Of a stretch of 64,000 nt of DNA, positions 48,874 to 59,303 are shown piece by piece. This stretch comes from Manduca sexta (taxonomy: Eukaryota > Arthropoda > Insecta > Lepidoptera > Sphingidae). The notes beneath the pieces were generated by a model that saw only the letters and a list, made by a program, of their open reading frames with translations, ran no database searches and was not told the DNA's origin. The stretch's first letter is position 1, and each line of letters starts with the position of its first letter. The stretch is taken from contig NC_051124.1 in assembly GCF_014839805.1 (NCBI RefSeq), positions 992,001-1,056,000 of the forward strand, in the 5' to 3' direction. The translations under genes and the position numbers were made by a program.

Positions 48874-49555
48874 ATTATGATTTTTTTATTGAAATAAAAA
48901 CTAAAAACTATTTAAACGGATTTTATCGCGGTTTTTTATATTATTATTTTCTCCCGACGTTTCGAAGACTTTGCAGCCTTCATGGTCACGGGGGGGACTG
49001 AGGTGTTGTTCATCCGTAAAGTCAAAGTTACAATATCTACTAGCAGAAGTCTGCAGTCGCTGAACATTCTGAAGGAGGCTCCAATCATTATTTGCGATTA
49101 GACAAGCCACAAATCCTTGCCAAAGAACACCGATTCCTGCCTAGGATGATTCGCGAGGCTATTGAAATTAAAATACACCCAAATTTGAATAGGGAAGATG
49201 GTTGGAAGCTTGCACAAGCCTGGGATCCTGTTCTACATTTAATTAAATCGGATCCCAAAAGACCGGCTGCCAGACCTCAAGACACTGTGAGCTCATTCTG
49301 CGTAGATCGGACCGTCAACAGATAAAAATTTTAAAAAAGTTGTATATTTGAAAAATGTAGGTAGATATTGTAACTTTGACTTTACGGATGAACAACACCT
49401 CAGTCCCCCGTGACCATGAAGGCTGCAAAGTCTTCGAAACGTCGGGAGAAAATAATAATATAAAAAACCGCGATAAAATCCGTTTAAATAGTTTTTAGTT
49501 TTTATTTCAATGTCTAACATTCGCGTAAACATAAGAAATCATTATGATTTTTTTA
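48874..49555 (+). mobile_element. Penelope-like element remnant with inverted terminal repeats
   Basis: The element is 48889-49540 (652 bp), between identical 15-bp repeats ATTATGATTTTTTTA at 48874-48888 and 49541-49555. Its two ends are inverted copies of about 150 bp (left about 48889-49043, right about 49362-49510), containing GACGTTTCGAAGACTTTGCA on the left and the inverse on the right. The right copy has about 30 further terminal bases ending CGCGTAAACATAAGAAATC. A plus-strand piece of the Penelope ORF sits between them. Inverted terminal repeats and 5' truncation are known oddities of Penelope-like elements. Confidence 0.85.
49080..49325 (+). pseudogene. C-terminal end of a Penelope-like polyprotein
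   Basis: The plus frame reads LAKEHRFLPRMIREAIEI, HPNLNREDGWKL and QAWDPVLHLIKS before a short tail and stop at 49325. REAIEI..HPN.NREDG is the conserved end of the GIY-YIG endonuclease part of Penelope-like polyproteins in insects. The reverse transcriptase and most of the endonuclease are missing. The minus-strand frame at 48901-49110 runs through the inverted terminal repeat and is not a separate gene. Confidence 0.8.
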
Positions 49556-50779
49556 ACTAAAATTATTAAAATTGTGCTTGAATTGTTTAATAATTTCCAC
49601 CACCTAGACCTAAAATGAGCATTTTTGTTTATGCTCAAAAAGTATTAAGTCCCATCCGACGTATACTCAAGCCTTATGGCTAGCACGAAAACAAATCACA
49701 CGAGATTTTACTTTTTTGATGTGTCATGATTTATCAAATAAAAAGAATATTTTTGTATTCTTAATAGAGACGTGAAACATTCAAGTTATTGAAAAATGAT
49801 TATGACTCGGCAAAAAGCGTGTTCTATTGAGGACAAACAATAGAGATGTCGCGTCGCATCCCGACCGACTCACAATATCCCACCTCGTGCCGACTTATGT
49901 ACCACAGCGAGACACTTACAGCAGGTACAGGCGATTTGTGTGAAAATATAATCTGTTATAGATCTTCATACATTTTCTATTAATAAGTAAGCTTTTAATA
50001 TAGTTGTCTAATACATCTCTTTAATATATCTGTTTTCAATAGATTATGCCAATCTCAACCTTCAATCCGATTCTGAGAATGAACCAATCACAATAGCTCA
50101 TTTGGGAGCATGTCAAAAAAAACTTTGTTCTGATTGGTTCATTTTTGCGATAGATCAAAAAAATCGATTGAGATCGTTCCTTGAAAATGGCGGATAGACA
50201 AGCGCTAAGACTATCTGTAAAGGGTAGCGATACCCATAAATTTGAATTGTAAAACACTATAATTTGCTATTACTTTGCCCTTGCCATGCCGAAACATTTT
50301 GATGTTCAAACGCAAACATTGTCAAACGTAGTTTACGTAGTTGTCAAACACAGTCATTACATTGGCTACATTACTTAATTTATAACACAATAACGTTGTG
50401 AGCAGAAGTAGGCAAAACGATTGTATATACCAACCTTTTCAAAAAACTGCTCTACCAAGTTATACAGAAACCTTCTCAACAAAGCAGTTTCTGTGCTATA
50501 ACGAGTAATTCCAGGGATTTATTCGATCGCGGCACATCGGAGCGCTCCAACTTCTCAACTAATCAAACTGTCTTACCGACCACCTTCCACACATCCACTG
50601 GACGATATTACTTTGTTTTCCTCCCACACTGGACCCGCCAGAGATACTAAATTGAACATTGTTCCAGCTAACGAACTTTTAATGTTGACGCTTATTGACA
50701 AAATCCAATTTAAAATTTGCCGTTCCAATTTTAAAATTATAATGAAAATGGTTATAGGCAAATAGACTATTGATTTGGT
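49556..50779. other. AT-rich non-coding DNA
   Basis: No gene or repeat recognised. Confidence 0.5.
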
Positions 50780-51144
50780 TTAAGGTGGTAGCTCAAGGTC
50801 CATTTTCATACATTTTGTTTCGGCTTTAATCTAGGTAACTAAACAAGTATTGGCAAGTAAAGAATTTAAATTCACGTCTAGTTAGTGATTAGTTCTCGCA
50901 GTTGAAAGAAAAATGTAAAAATAATTAATAATCATGGATATTTCTGCCTTTAAAATTTCGTCATATTAAATTTTAAAGGCCGAAATATCCATGATTATTA
51001 ATTATTTTACGTTTTTCTTCAACTGCGAGAACTAATCACTAACTAGACGTGAATTTAAATTCTTTACTTGCCAATACTTGTTTAGTTACCCAGATTAAAG
51101 CCGAAACAAAATGTATGAAAATGGACCTTGAGCTACCACCTTAA
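50780..51144. mobile_element. 365-bp foldback element flanked by TTAA
   Basis: The two halves are near-perfect inverse copies (arms of about 170-180 bp). They begin TTAAGGTGGTAGCTCAAGG on the left and end with the exact inverse on the right, around a small centre near 50962. TTAA at 50780-50783 and 51141-51144 could be a duplicated target, as in piggyBac or Kolobok, or simply the outer bases of the palindrome. No coding capacity. If transcribed it would form a long, nearly perfect hairpin. Confidence 0.9.
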
Positions 51145-51639
51145 GAACTTCATACTCGTAAAAAAAAAGAATAAACGTGCTGCAGATGGATGAATGTCAT
51201 TATCAGGAAGGACTATAAAGAAAATACCTTAAATAATCGTATGCTAAACATCCAGAAACTTCTCGGGGGTATTAATAATGAAAAAAAAAACTGTATTAAA
51301 ACCAGTTGTTAGACGTGAGAACCATTACCTTTCTTCCTCAGCCCGGACTACCTCAATATCTAGAATGTTCTAGAATTTTCTTCAGAAACATTTTTGATAT
51401 GGCAAACGACCTGCGACCCCTCAGATTGTCGGTCCGTACCTCGGAGATACGAATTCATGGGATTTAGATGGGCACTCACGATTATTTAGTTAGGGTGGGG
51501 AAGGATTTGGGGGATTTTTACTTTCCGAGTTCAGATAATTCCCTTTTGCTTAGTTAGATGATCGCATGTGCCCGAGTAATCCTATTGGAGATCGAATTTG
51601 GCGTGTGTTTATAATTTGAACTATGAGTTGTATTTATGT

Positions 51640-51665
51640 GTGTGAGTGTGTGTGTGTGTATGGTG
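51640..51665. repeat. Short (TG)n microsatellite
   Basis: GTGTGTGAGTGTGTGTGTGTG-type dinucleotide run, interrupted once. Confidence 0.8.
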
Positions 51666-51749
51666 TGGATTTATGAGTTTTTTTTAAATGATCGATACGT
51701 ATTAGCTAAATTATTTGTTTGGGATAAATCACCGCCCTCCATCTTTGAG

Positions 51750-51930
51750 TAAATAATGATTTCGAACCTTACACAAAAATGACAGATTGAAGAATCGAAC
51801 CCTAAACCCTGCACCAATAAGCCTACAATAACTCTAATGAATAAATTCCAGAGATACGCAGGATCATTCCCCTCGTAACCACTGAGCCGTGAGACCCTGT
51901 GCGGGGTCAGAGCCCGCGTGGGTTACCCTT
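51750..51930 (-). mobile_element. Possible tRNA-headed SINE-like repeat
   Basis: On the minus strand GGCTCAGTGGTTACGAGG resembles an A box and GGGTTCGATTCTTC a B box, but they lie about 100 bases apart, too far for a tRNA gene. Either an inserted stretch separates them or the likeness is partial. No second copy was found in this window. Confidence 0.35.
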
Positions 51931-53417
51931 CTGTAGTACAAGGGCCAATTAAAAAGTTACCACTGAACTTTCAAGCCGCTTCAAGTCACGGGCTGATGCG
52001 CTTTCTGAAGAGAAGACATTTGATAAAATATGACTGGCGGGAATTGAAGTCGCAATTCAGTAAAATGCATTCATGTACTTTAAATTCGTAGCATGTATTT
52101 ATTTTTATTCAAATTAAAAGCGAGACGAGCAGGTTGATTGCTTGGTTTTAAATTCGTGAAGCGTTAACTCTACACGTAATTACCTGGCACATACTGATAT
52201 CTACTGCATTCGTCTTCAATGAAAATTTCTAATATTTTTTTATTATTCAACGTTGCTACGATGGTCCTTCAAATCTTTCAAAATAGGACATGAACACTCC
52301 TACTTGACAGCAGAAAGAAATGAAACGTTGATACCCATCTTACCTAAATATGTTTTTGGAGAAGAAACACACCATCTAATAAAATTCGATACAAAATTGA
52401 TAAATTCGACAATAAGCTAGCTTATCCTGGCAACAAACATCGCAGATGGTGATAGTTAGATGACCTAGATCTACATCGCAACAGAATTTCGCTGAGATAA
52501 AAACATCCCGGTGTGATCAAGACATATTGACTGGTGGATATTCGAACAATACAAATAATTGTAGAGCATTCAATAGAATCTCTGCAATGTATTACTTTGA
52601 GATGACAATGAAACAGTATTGATCTGAACAAAGCAAGGTTCAGGCGACTTCCAATCTTTCAGCGCGGTCCATTGTTGTGCACTCTCGAAGATGTTTTAAT
52701 TTGTCTCCAGTGACGACAGTCAATGGGCATTCAGTAGATCAAGTGACCTCGTTATTGGAATCTAAAAAACATTGTTCAAGAATTTGAAATATAATTAGGT
52801 ACTAAATAATTATTGTAGTAATAAATGTTTTGGCGTTATTGAGTAAGAAACATATAAACTTTTATATTTATAATATTACTAAAGACAAATATTTTCATAG
52901 TCTGTTAGGAGAATCAAAACATCCGGTAAGACCACTTACATTAAATATATTTTCATGTTTAACTGTTACCTTTTAGCGAGTCCTCTTGTAGTTATACGTA
53001 AGTAGATAATATATTATCTTTTCTCGGAACAACACGATTCGCCACAAATTATTTCATGGAACAGTGAGCAGCAAATTCTTACGTATTAATCTCTACACCT
53101 TAAGATTATTCCTTTCAAAAACTAACGGTAGTAAGTTCTACGAAATGCCATCTTAGAAAACTTAGGCAATTGCTGCCGAAAACTCCTCCCTTCCCACAAC
53201 ACGACTGAATTTTTGTTTTAGTTGCTTTACCAGCCGTCAATTATTATGTCTTCTCTGCCGGCGACTATATCTTGTACTTCCCGATGATTTCCAGACTTGA
53301 AGTCTGCAAACCGAGTTATTTATATTCAATTTATAAACGACGTCCACACCTTAAAGCTCCCAAAGCCTAATTCGAAACTAAAAGATATCTGCCTCTCGTA
53401 ATACGTCTCGTTTTATA
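51931..53417. other. AT-rich non-coding DNA
   Basis: No gene or repeat recognised. Confidence 0.5.
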
Positions 53418-53617
53418 CCTTAGAGCAGCGGCCGGCAGCCTTTTGGTAGCCAAGGGCCACAAGGTGGCAAATATAACATTAAAGCTAAAAACCCTGATTT
53501 AGATGCGCTTACTCTTAATTTAATACATTTATTTTGATGTTTAAGGCTTATTACAAACAATCACGGGCCACAAACAGAACCTTCGCGGGCCGCGTGTTGC
53601 CGACCGCTGCCTTAGAA
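53418..53617. mobile_element. hAT MITE, CAGCGGYCGGCA type
   Basis: The element is 53426-53609 (184 bp). It begins CAGCGGCCGGCAGCCTTTTG, goes on with AGGGCCACA, and ends GCGGGCCGCGTGTTGCCGAC then CGCTG. That end style is classic for hAT elements. Flanks are CCTTAGAG (53418-53425) and CCTTAGAA (53610-53617), 7 of 8 identical. Confidence 0.85.
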
Positions 53618-54084
53618 ATTAGTTTCAGTAACCAGCTGAACCGACTTGTAATACTGTATTTGCTGTGTGCCGCGCTCGCGGGTCGCAGGTGGTTATGTAT
53701 GAATGGCGGTGATTGTACGCGGCGCGGATGCCTCCGTGGAGCCCCGCGCTCCACATCCGAACCGTCTCTCATTAACACTAACAAACTCCGGGAACAGATG
53801 CGTTGGAAAGGAACAATTAGTTCGTACGGATTTTATTTAAAAAATAAGAAAGTGTTGCATTATAGATATAATATACTTACTATTGTCTTAATTTTATTAT
53901 TATTTGTTTTTTATATTTGTACTTTCACCTTTAATGTATAATAAATTGTAATAAATAAATACTTAACCGTATTAATAAAATTAAAAGACATAAAACATCT
54001 CTTAGCTATTCGGCAATACAATAATCCCCCATAATCAAATAAAAAAATATTCAAATATTTTATAAGTAAAAAATAACAATCATA
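53618..54084. other. CpG-rich patch in non-coding DNA
   Basis: Bases 53660-53770 are strongly CpG-rich. Frames are open on both strands (53534-53941 plus, 53551-53784 minus) but both start inside the hAT MITE, and neither has a recognisable domain. Confidence 0.4.
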
Positions 54085-54232
54085 CATCACGCCTTGAGGC
54101 GATACAACCAGGGTAACCACTTTACGTCTATGTGTTCCGTCCTATGATCTGAGAGCCTATCGGCATATCAAGCACAAATGCCATACTGCAGACTAATACT
54201 GATGCGACAAACCCAATATCACTTTACTTATC
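54085..54232 (-). mobile_element. SINE type B fragment, decayed
   Basis: In reverse, GTGATATTGGGTTTGTC, AGTATTAGTCTGCAGTATGG, ATATGCCGATAGGCTC and ATCATAGGACGGAACACA match the body of the 39156-39401 copy. The head is missing. Confidence 0.6.
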
Positions 54233-55244
54233 TAAATAAATTGGTATTTTCTTTAAATTGTCCGAAACCGTCTTGCGCTGAATGGCTATTGTATTTGCCC
54301 GTCTTACATTATATTTGACAATTGCTATTTACATAAACGTTGTGGAATAGATGCTAATCCTTGCACCACCAAAACCAACGCCATTTAATCTACCAAACTA
54401 TTATTAGATCAACACAAATTTCCATAATCTGTTATAACATTTCTAAATCATGTTACAACAAACAAGGTTTGTTAATCCGGCGTCAAATACAAATGACATT
54501 ACGTACCGACACGCATTGTCATTAATTAACGAGTTTCATTAGCGTCTGCTGCAAAATATTAATTAATGTAATTGTCCAATATTTACCAATAGTAGCACAC
54601 GCGGCCAAAACAATCAATGGGCTAATGCATGGAACAAATTATTCACTGATAATACAAATAAGTTTACATTTGATTTCTATAGAATGACAATCGCTATGAT
54701 GCTCATGAAGTCTTAACAGATATAAATAATTACATTTTTATTACATCGATAATGTATAAAAACATAAAAAAAGAAAAACCGACTCCAAAAACTACTGTAA
54801 TTAAACTTTACACACCCAAGTAATATAATATTCTTTAAAATTCGTATTTTTATGTTTATATGCACATTAAATATTTGTTTGGAGTCTACGTGTGACTAAT
54901 AAATTACGTTTCTTTCTTTCTATGTTCAATATTCATATCACTAACATAATATCAATAATATTATGTGAGAATTATGCGCCGGGCGTACTAATTCCATAAT
55001 TATTATATAAATACACATAATATGATATTTTTACTATTTATCTCTGTTTTGACGTCCATCAATGAGTAAGAATATTAGTGGAGTGGCGTTATCAGTTCAC
55101 CCCACGCTGTCACTGCGCCCTCGCGATGTTTGATATTTATCTAATTACCATAGTCAATGGTATAGCTAACAATACGTATCTTACGACTTACTTACCTACG
55201 ACTTATATAGAATGAATGCATTACTCATAAAATAAATATGTTCT
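54233..55244. other. AT-rich non-coding DNA
   Basis: No gene or repeat recognised. Confidence 0.5.
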
Positions 55245-55300
55245 TCTTCAGCCTTTGGAAGTCCACTGCTGAACATATCTTCCTCTCCTTTCCAAATATT
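55245..55300 (-). mobile_element. Short RTE fragment
   Basis: CTTCTTCAGCC followed by GGAAGTCCACTGCTGAACAT matches the RTE 3' end of the copies at 1041, 4799 and 16649. Confidence 0.6.
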
Positions 55301-55356
55301 TTGAGAACAAACTGAATACAGAGCTCGTAGAATTGTTCAGAGATGGGACAGAAAAC

Positions 55357-55508
55357 TATATGAGTATTTCTCACAATAAATTTACGCAACGAAATATTGA
55401 TACGAAATTTCTCTAATATATATTTTTTGGTTTGTCTTGATACATTAATTCTATATATAATTTAACAATTTCGTTGCGTACTTTTATTTAGAGAGAATAC
55501 TCATATAT
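55357..55508. repeat. Imperfect inverted repeat, about 150 bp
   Basis: The left arm contains ATATGAGTATTTCTC and TTACGCAACGAAAT. The right arm contains ATTTCGTTGCGTACTTTTAT and GAGAATACTCATAT, the inverse with several mismatches. The loop is AT-rich. Possibly a small MITE. Confidence 0.7.
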
Positions 55509-56180
55509 TTCTGAAAAAATATAAATCCTTTTACCACGTATCAATTTAAAATATCGGCTATGTGTCAAAATTTGCAAATTTTTCAATTTCACACAACGGT
55601 TTTTGCGACAAACTTCTTCCAATATCATAATTTAAATTGAGTGCGCGGCGTGAGGTGAAACTTTTGATTTTATATGCAAATGTACAATCCCATCTGAGCA
55701 CACATCGCGCCGCCACAGTCGAAATTAAATTAAAAAAATATTTTTTCTTTTGCAAAACTCTTTTTTGGTATTGCGTACTTTTATATAATTTTTTTATTCT
55801 TCATTGACTATACCAATATTATAATCATGAAGAGATCTTGTGTCTCTGAATGTTCTTTAGAATTAGATAAGTGTGCATCAACTGTACCTATAACTTAAAA
55901 CAACATAACATGAAAGTACTACACAGTACACCTTTTGAAATAACATAATAGTAATGGTTTTTCCACCTGTCTCCAACTTTGTTACATGAACGTCAATAAA
56001 AGGCACTTATTTTCAATATTTTTTCTCCAAAAAATCTCACTGTTACTCTTTGGAAGGAAACAATCGACCCATAACACATAAAACCTGGCGACATGCTGAA
56101 CGTCACGGGCCGACACATGTCAAGCCACTATAACAAGTCGATTCGTCCCGATCGGCGACCCTGCAGTAATGACTTGGGAT
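55509..56180. other. AT-rich non-coding DNA
   Basis: No gene or repeat recognised. Confidence 0.5.
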
Positions 56181-56441
56181 TAGGGTTGCCGCTTTTAATA
56201 AGATGTGAAAAAATACTTATTCAATAACAATACCAAAAACATTGAATTTTTTATTTTTGAACTTACTCGGTAAAGTTACCAATCTGCATGTGATAAAGTA
56301 GTAAGTCCAAAAAATATGGAGCAGCTAGGGATGCCGAATCTCCCGGCTAAGAACTGAAAAAGTAATATCACCCATGCGATTGGTGGTACAATGCATAAAA
56401 TTCTTATTAACAAGATAAATCCCGGCCACGTGGCAACCCTA
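56181..56441. mobile_element. Probable non-autonomous hAT-like element
   Basis: It begins TAGGGTTGCCGC and ends GTGGCAACCCTA, a 10-bp perfect inverted pair of hAT type. The 8-bp flanks CTTGGGAT and TATGGGCA agree at only half their positions, so target duplication is not demonstrated. A second inverted pair TAGGGAT...ATCCCTA (56328-56709) overlaps it and may be a related, disrupted end. Confidence 0.5.
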
Positions 56442-56811
56442 TATGGGCACAAGTAGGGAGCTACCTGCGCCCTAATACGTCAAAGAGATAGCCAATACAA
56501 TTTAACATGGCTGGCTTGTTATGTCCTTTATTATTTATTTCCGGGAAAAAAACGGGACGTTTGAGGCGGGTCGAACGACTTTACCAATATGCATTCTCAA
56601 AAAATAATGTAGTTCCACTTCCTCTTGATCTTCAAAGAAAGTTTTTTTTTTTATTAAGAACAAGCCGGGAAACGCTCAAGCCGGACAGGTAAAATTAAGC
56701 GATCCCTAATAATATAAGGGATTCCAGAACAATCATGACTGTGTTGATCTTTGGAAAGTAGGATTTACATCTTATCTTTCAGAGAGAAGAAAGCGTTAAG
56801 TTTTTTTTTAT

Positions 56812-56910
56812 TTCTTTGAATACCGAGACGAGCTTGGTGTTCGCCCATAAACAGTAGAAATACCATAAAACACCTTGAATTGCAAAGTATTTTTTGGTAT
56901 TTCACTGTTA
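56812..56910 (+). repeat. Fragment of repeat family A
   Basis: TTTGAATACCGAGACGAGC, CATAAACAGTAGAAATACC and CACCTTGAATTGCAAAGTA match the 5' third of family A, with the CCTGATGGTAAGCGATACG segment deleted. Confidence 0.7.
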
Positions 56911-57972
56911 ATTTACTGTTAGTTCCAAGTAATATTAGAATTCTTTGTATTTTTCATGTTCTGGCCGCTAACTTCTGTAAAAAGACAGTTATTGCGTTTT
57001 CAAGCGAACAACCTGTTCTTGTAGTTATTCACATATTTTGTTTAAAACAGTCTTAAATAGAACGGTACGTAATAACGGAACGATGTCTTTTAAACAGTTG
57101 ATTCAATTCTGATACAAACAAAATGCATCAGGACCAAAACCTAAGCCTTTCAAAATTAATTACAACGAAAGCCGAGAACAAAAACGTCTTTGCCTTTGAA
57201 AAACCAGCAAACAAAACAAAACGTAACGCTAAACAGCCAAAAATCAATAAAGCATTGCAGATTAAAAGGAGCCACACAAAAACTCCCAATCAGTAGGATT
57301 GTAGGCCGCAGACAAACGGCGTGAAGTGGCCAAACAGCCAACACTCGATCTGTGAACAATATGAATGCTCCAAAGAGATTACGGATCCACTCTGACGTGT
57401 CAACAAACTTTGGCAATCTTTCTTTCATTATCATGTTTATCTACAAACAATTTTAAAGCTTATTCCCTTAGAATAGAGTTTGATATCGTATAACAGTGAT
57501 AATATAATATGTCTTCCATTTTTCGTATGTTTACAATGGCGTCGTGTTGGCGCCAATAAGTGGCGAACGGGACCAAGCACCGGCCAATATTGGTGTTTAA
57601 CCCGTTTTAAAATGTTTGGGTAATGCATCGCGTCGGAATAATTAATGTTCTCATTTGGAGGGTTGACAATGTTAGTTGGGATGTAGTAATATCAAATAAA
57701 CTCGTTACAGTGCCAAAATTACCAACCGGTTAGAATTTGTAGTCCATCTAATAGGTGTTTAGGTCCCATATTATATAAGAGTTTTGTATAGACTTTGGAG
57801 CGAGTGTACTTTGTAATATGAGACATCTTAGTAGCATTATGTGGTTTTCACCTTCTTTTATTATACACCTGCCTCCTTCCTCTCTACACCACCTCAAGGT
57901 TGACTGGGAGAGATTCATAGCATTAAGTCCGCCTGTATACCATGTGTATAAAATGTAAATATAAATATAAAT
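56911..57972. other. AT-rich non-coding DNA
   Basis: No gene recognised. The minus-strand open frames at 57156-57434 and 57437-57628 show no domain. Confidence 0.45.
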
Positions 57973-58288
57973 AATATCGACCCCGTATTATATACTTGCC
58001 CACTGCTGAGCACGGGTCTCCTCTACTACTGAGAGGGATTAGGCCTTAGTTCACCACGCTGGCCTAGTGCGGATTGGTAGACTTCACACACCTTCGAAAT
58101 TCCTATAGAGAACTTATCAGATGTGCAGGTTTCCTCACGATGTTTTTCTTAACTGTTAAAGCGAACGATAAATTCACAAAGAATACACACATGATTTTAT
58201 AAAAGTCAGAGGTGTGCCCTTGGGATTTGAACCTGCGGACATTCGTCTTGGCAGTCCGTTCCAAACCCAACTAGGCTATCGCCGCTTT
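57973..58288 (-). mobile_element. tRNA-derived SINE type C, copy 3
   Basis: Minus-strand head GCGGCGATAGCCTAGTTGGG, B-box-like GGTTCAAATCCCAAGGGC, body as in copies 1 and 2, tail with GACCCGTGCTCAGCAGTGGG. It abuts repeat family H at its 5' side. Confidence 0.88.
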
Positions 58289-58289
58289 C

Positions 58290-58490
58290 CAATTTTACTT
58301 ATTCCACTAATATAAGTATTTTATTCACATCCAAGTTTGCACTTAGACTAGCGTTTTTATATTATGAGCGCACTCCTTACACAACCATAAGTATCAATAT
58401 TGACACCATACTAAAATCAGTTCGAATGGGTCAGTTCAATTCAGTTGAACACAGTGAATGTTCGGAACGCCAAGTCTAGTACGTGGTACA
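58290..58490 (+). repeat. Dispersed repeat family H, copy 2
   Basis: Matches 46500-46700: AATTTTACTTATTCCAC, TTGCACTTAGACTAGCG, TTGAACACAGTGAATGTTCG and AACGCCAAGTCTAGTACG. Non-coding. Confidence 0.8.
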
Positions 58491-59021
58491 TATATATCGA
58501 TGAATATCTCAAGGTAAATCTTCGTGTGAACTATGAATTGTGAGATTCAAAGATCGATTTTATTTTAGACTGACTGGAGGATTTATTGAATATTTATAGG
58601 AAATTGTTTTGTAACGCTGTCATGTATGTGTACTTCTCTTTTGAAAGGATTGCCGCAAACTATTAATAAACCATAAAGCGATTGACAAATATCAGAGTGC
58701 GCTATAGTCGCAACATAAATAATTAATTTAGTGACCGCATTGTCCGTATCGCTGGTAGGGTTTCCATACAATATTCTCATTTACCTGGACATTATTCGTA
58801 TAGGTTACAGCTAAAGGGTAAGCAGAGAACAATGGAAGTTGACGTTGTGCAGAAGCTAAATTATAGTTATTTCGCTATAGGAATTACTCGTCGAATAGCG
58901 GGATAAAAAGCTAAACTCAAAAAGTAATCATCACAAGCATATTTCCAGCATGGAATCAAATATAAATAAACCGCATAAAGTAACTTAGCATCTCTACATT
59001 TTTTGTTTTATTGATGCTTGA
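58491..59021. other. AT-rich non-coding DNA
   Basis: Nothing recognised. Confidence 0.5.
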
Positions 59022-59303
59022 ATAACGAGACGACCTTGCCGTTCGCCTGATGCTAAGCGATATGACCGCCTATAAACATTAGGAACACCATTCAACATCT
59101 TAAATTACAAAGTAGTTTAGTATTCCACTGCGCTCGCCATCCTGAGACATGAGATGTTAAGTCTCATTATGTCCAGTAGTTACACTGATTACAATGTCCT
59201 TCAAACCGGAACACAACACACGCTGCTGCTTGGCGGCCGAAATAGAGATTGCAGTGGTACCTACTTAGGCGGACTCCCACATATGAAAAACCTACCACCA
59301 GTG
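59022..59303 (+). repeat. Dispersed repeat family A, full-length copy 3
   Basis: Starts GCTTGAATAACGAGACGACC, runs through CGTTCGCCTGATGCTAAGC, GAGACATGAGATGTTAAGTC, and GTGGTACCTACTTAGGCG to CCTACCACCAGTG. Matches copies at 13262 and 25029. Confidence 0.8.

Noticed and set aside
48901..49110. 69-codon minus-strand ORF
   Set aside because: Most of it translates the Penelope terminal repeat; the same words recur non-coding elsewhere in the window.
48874..49555. LTR retrotransposon or endogenous virus
   Set aside because: The terminal repeats are inverted, the duplication is 15 bp, and the residual protein is Penelope-like.
53534..53941. 135-codon plus-strand ORF with C-x-x-GG-x-C resembling an EGF-type motif
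   Set aside because: It starts inside a hAT MITE, has too few cysteines for a domain, and ends in a hydrophobic AT-driven tail.
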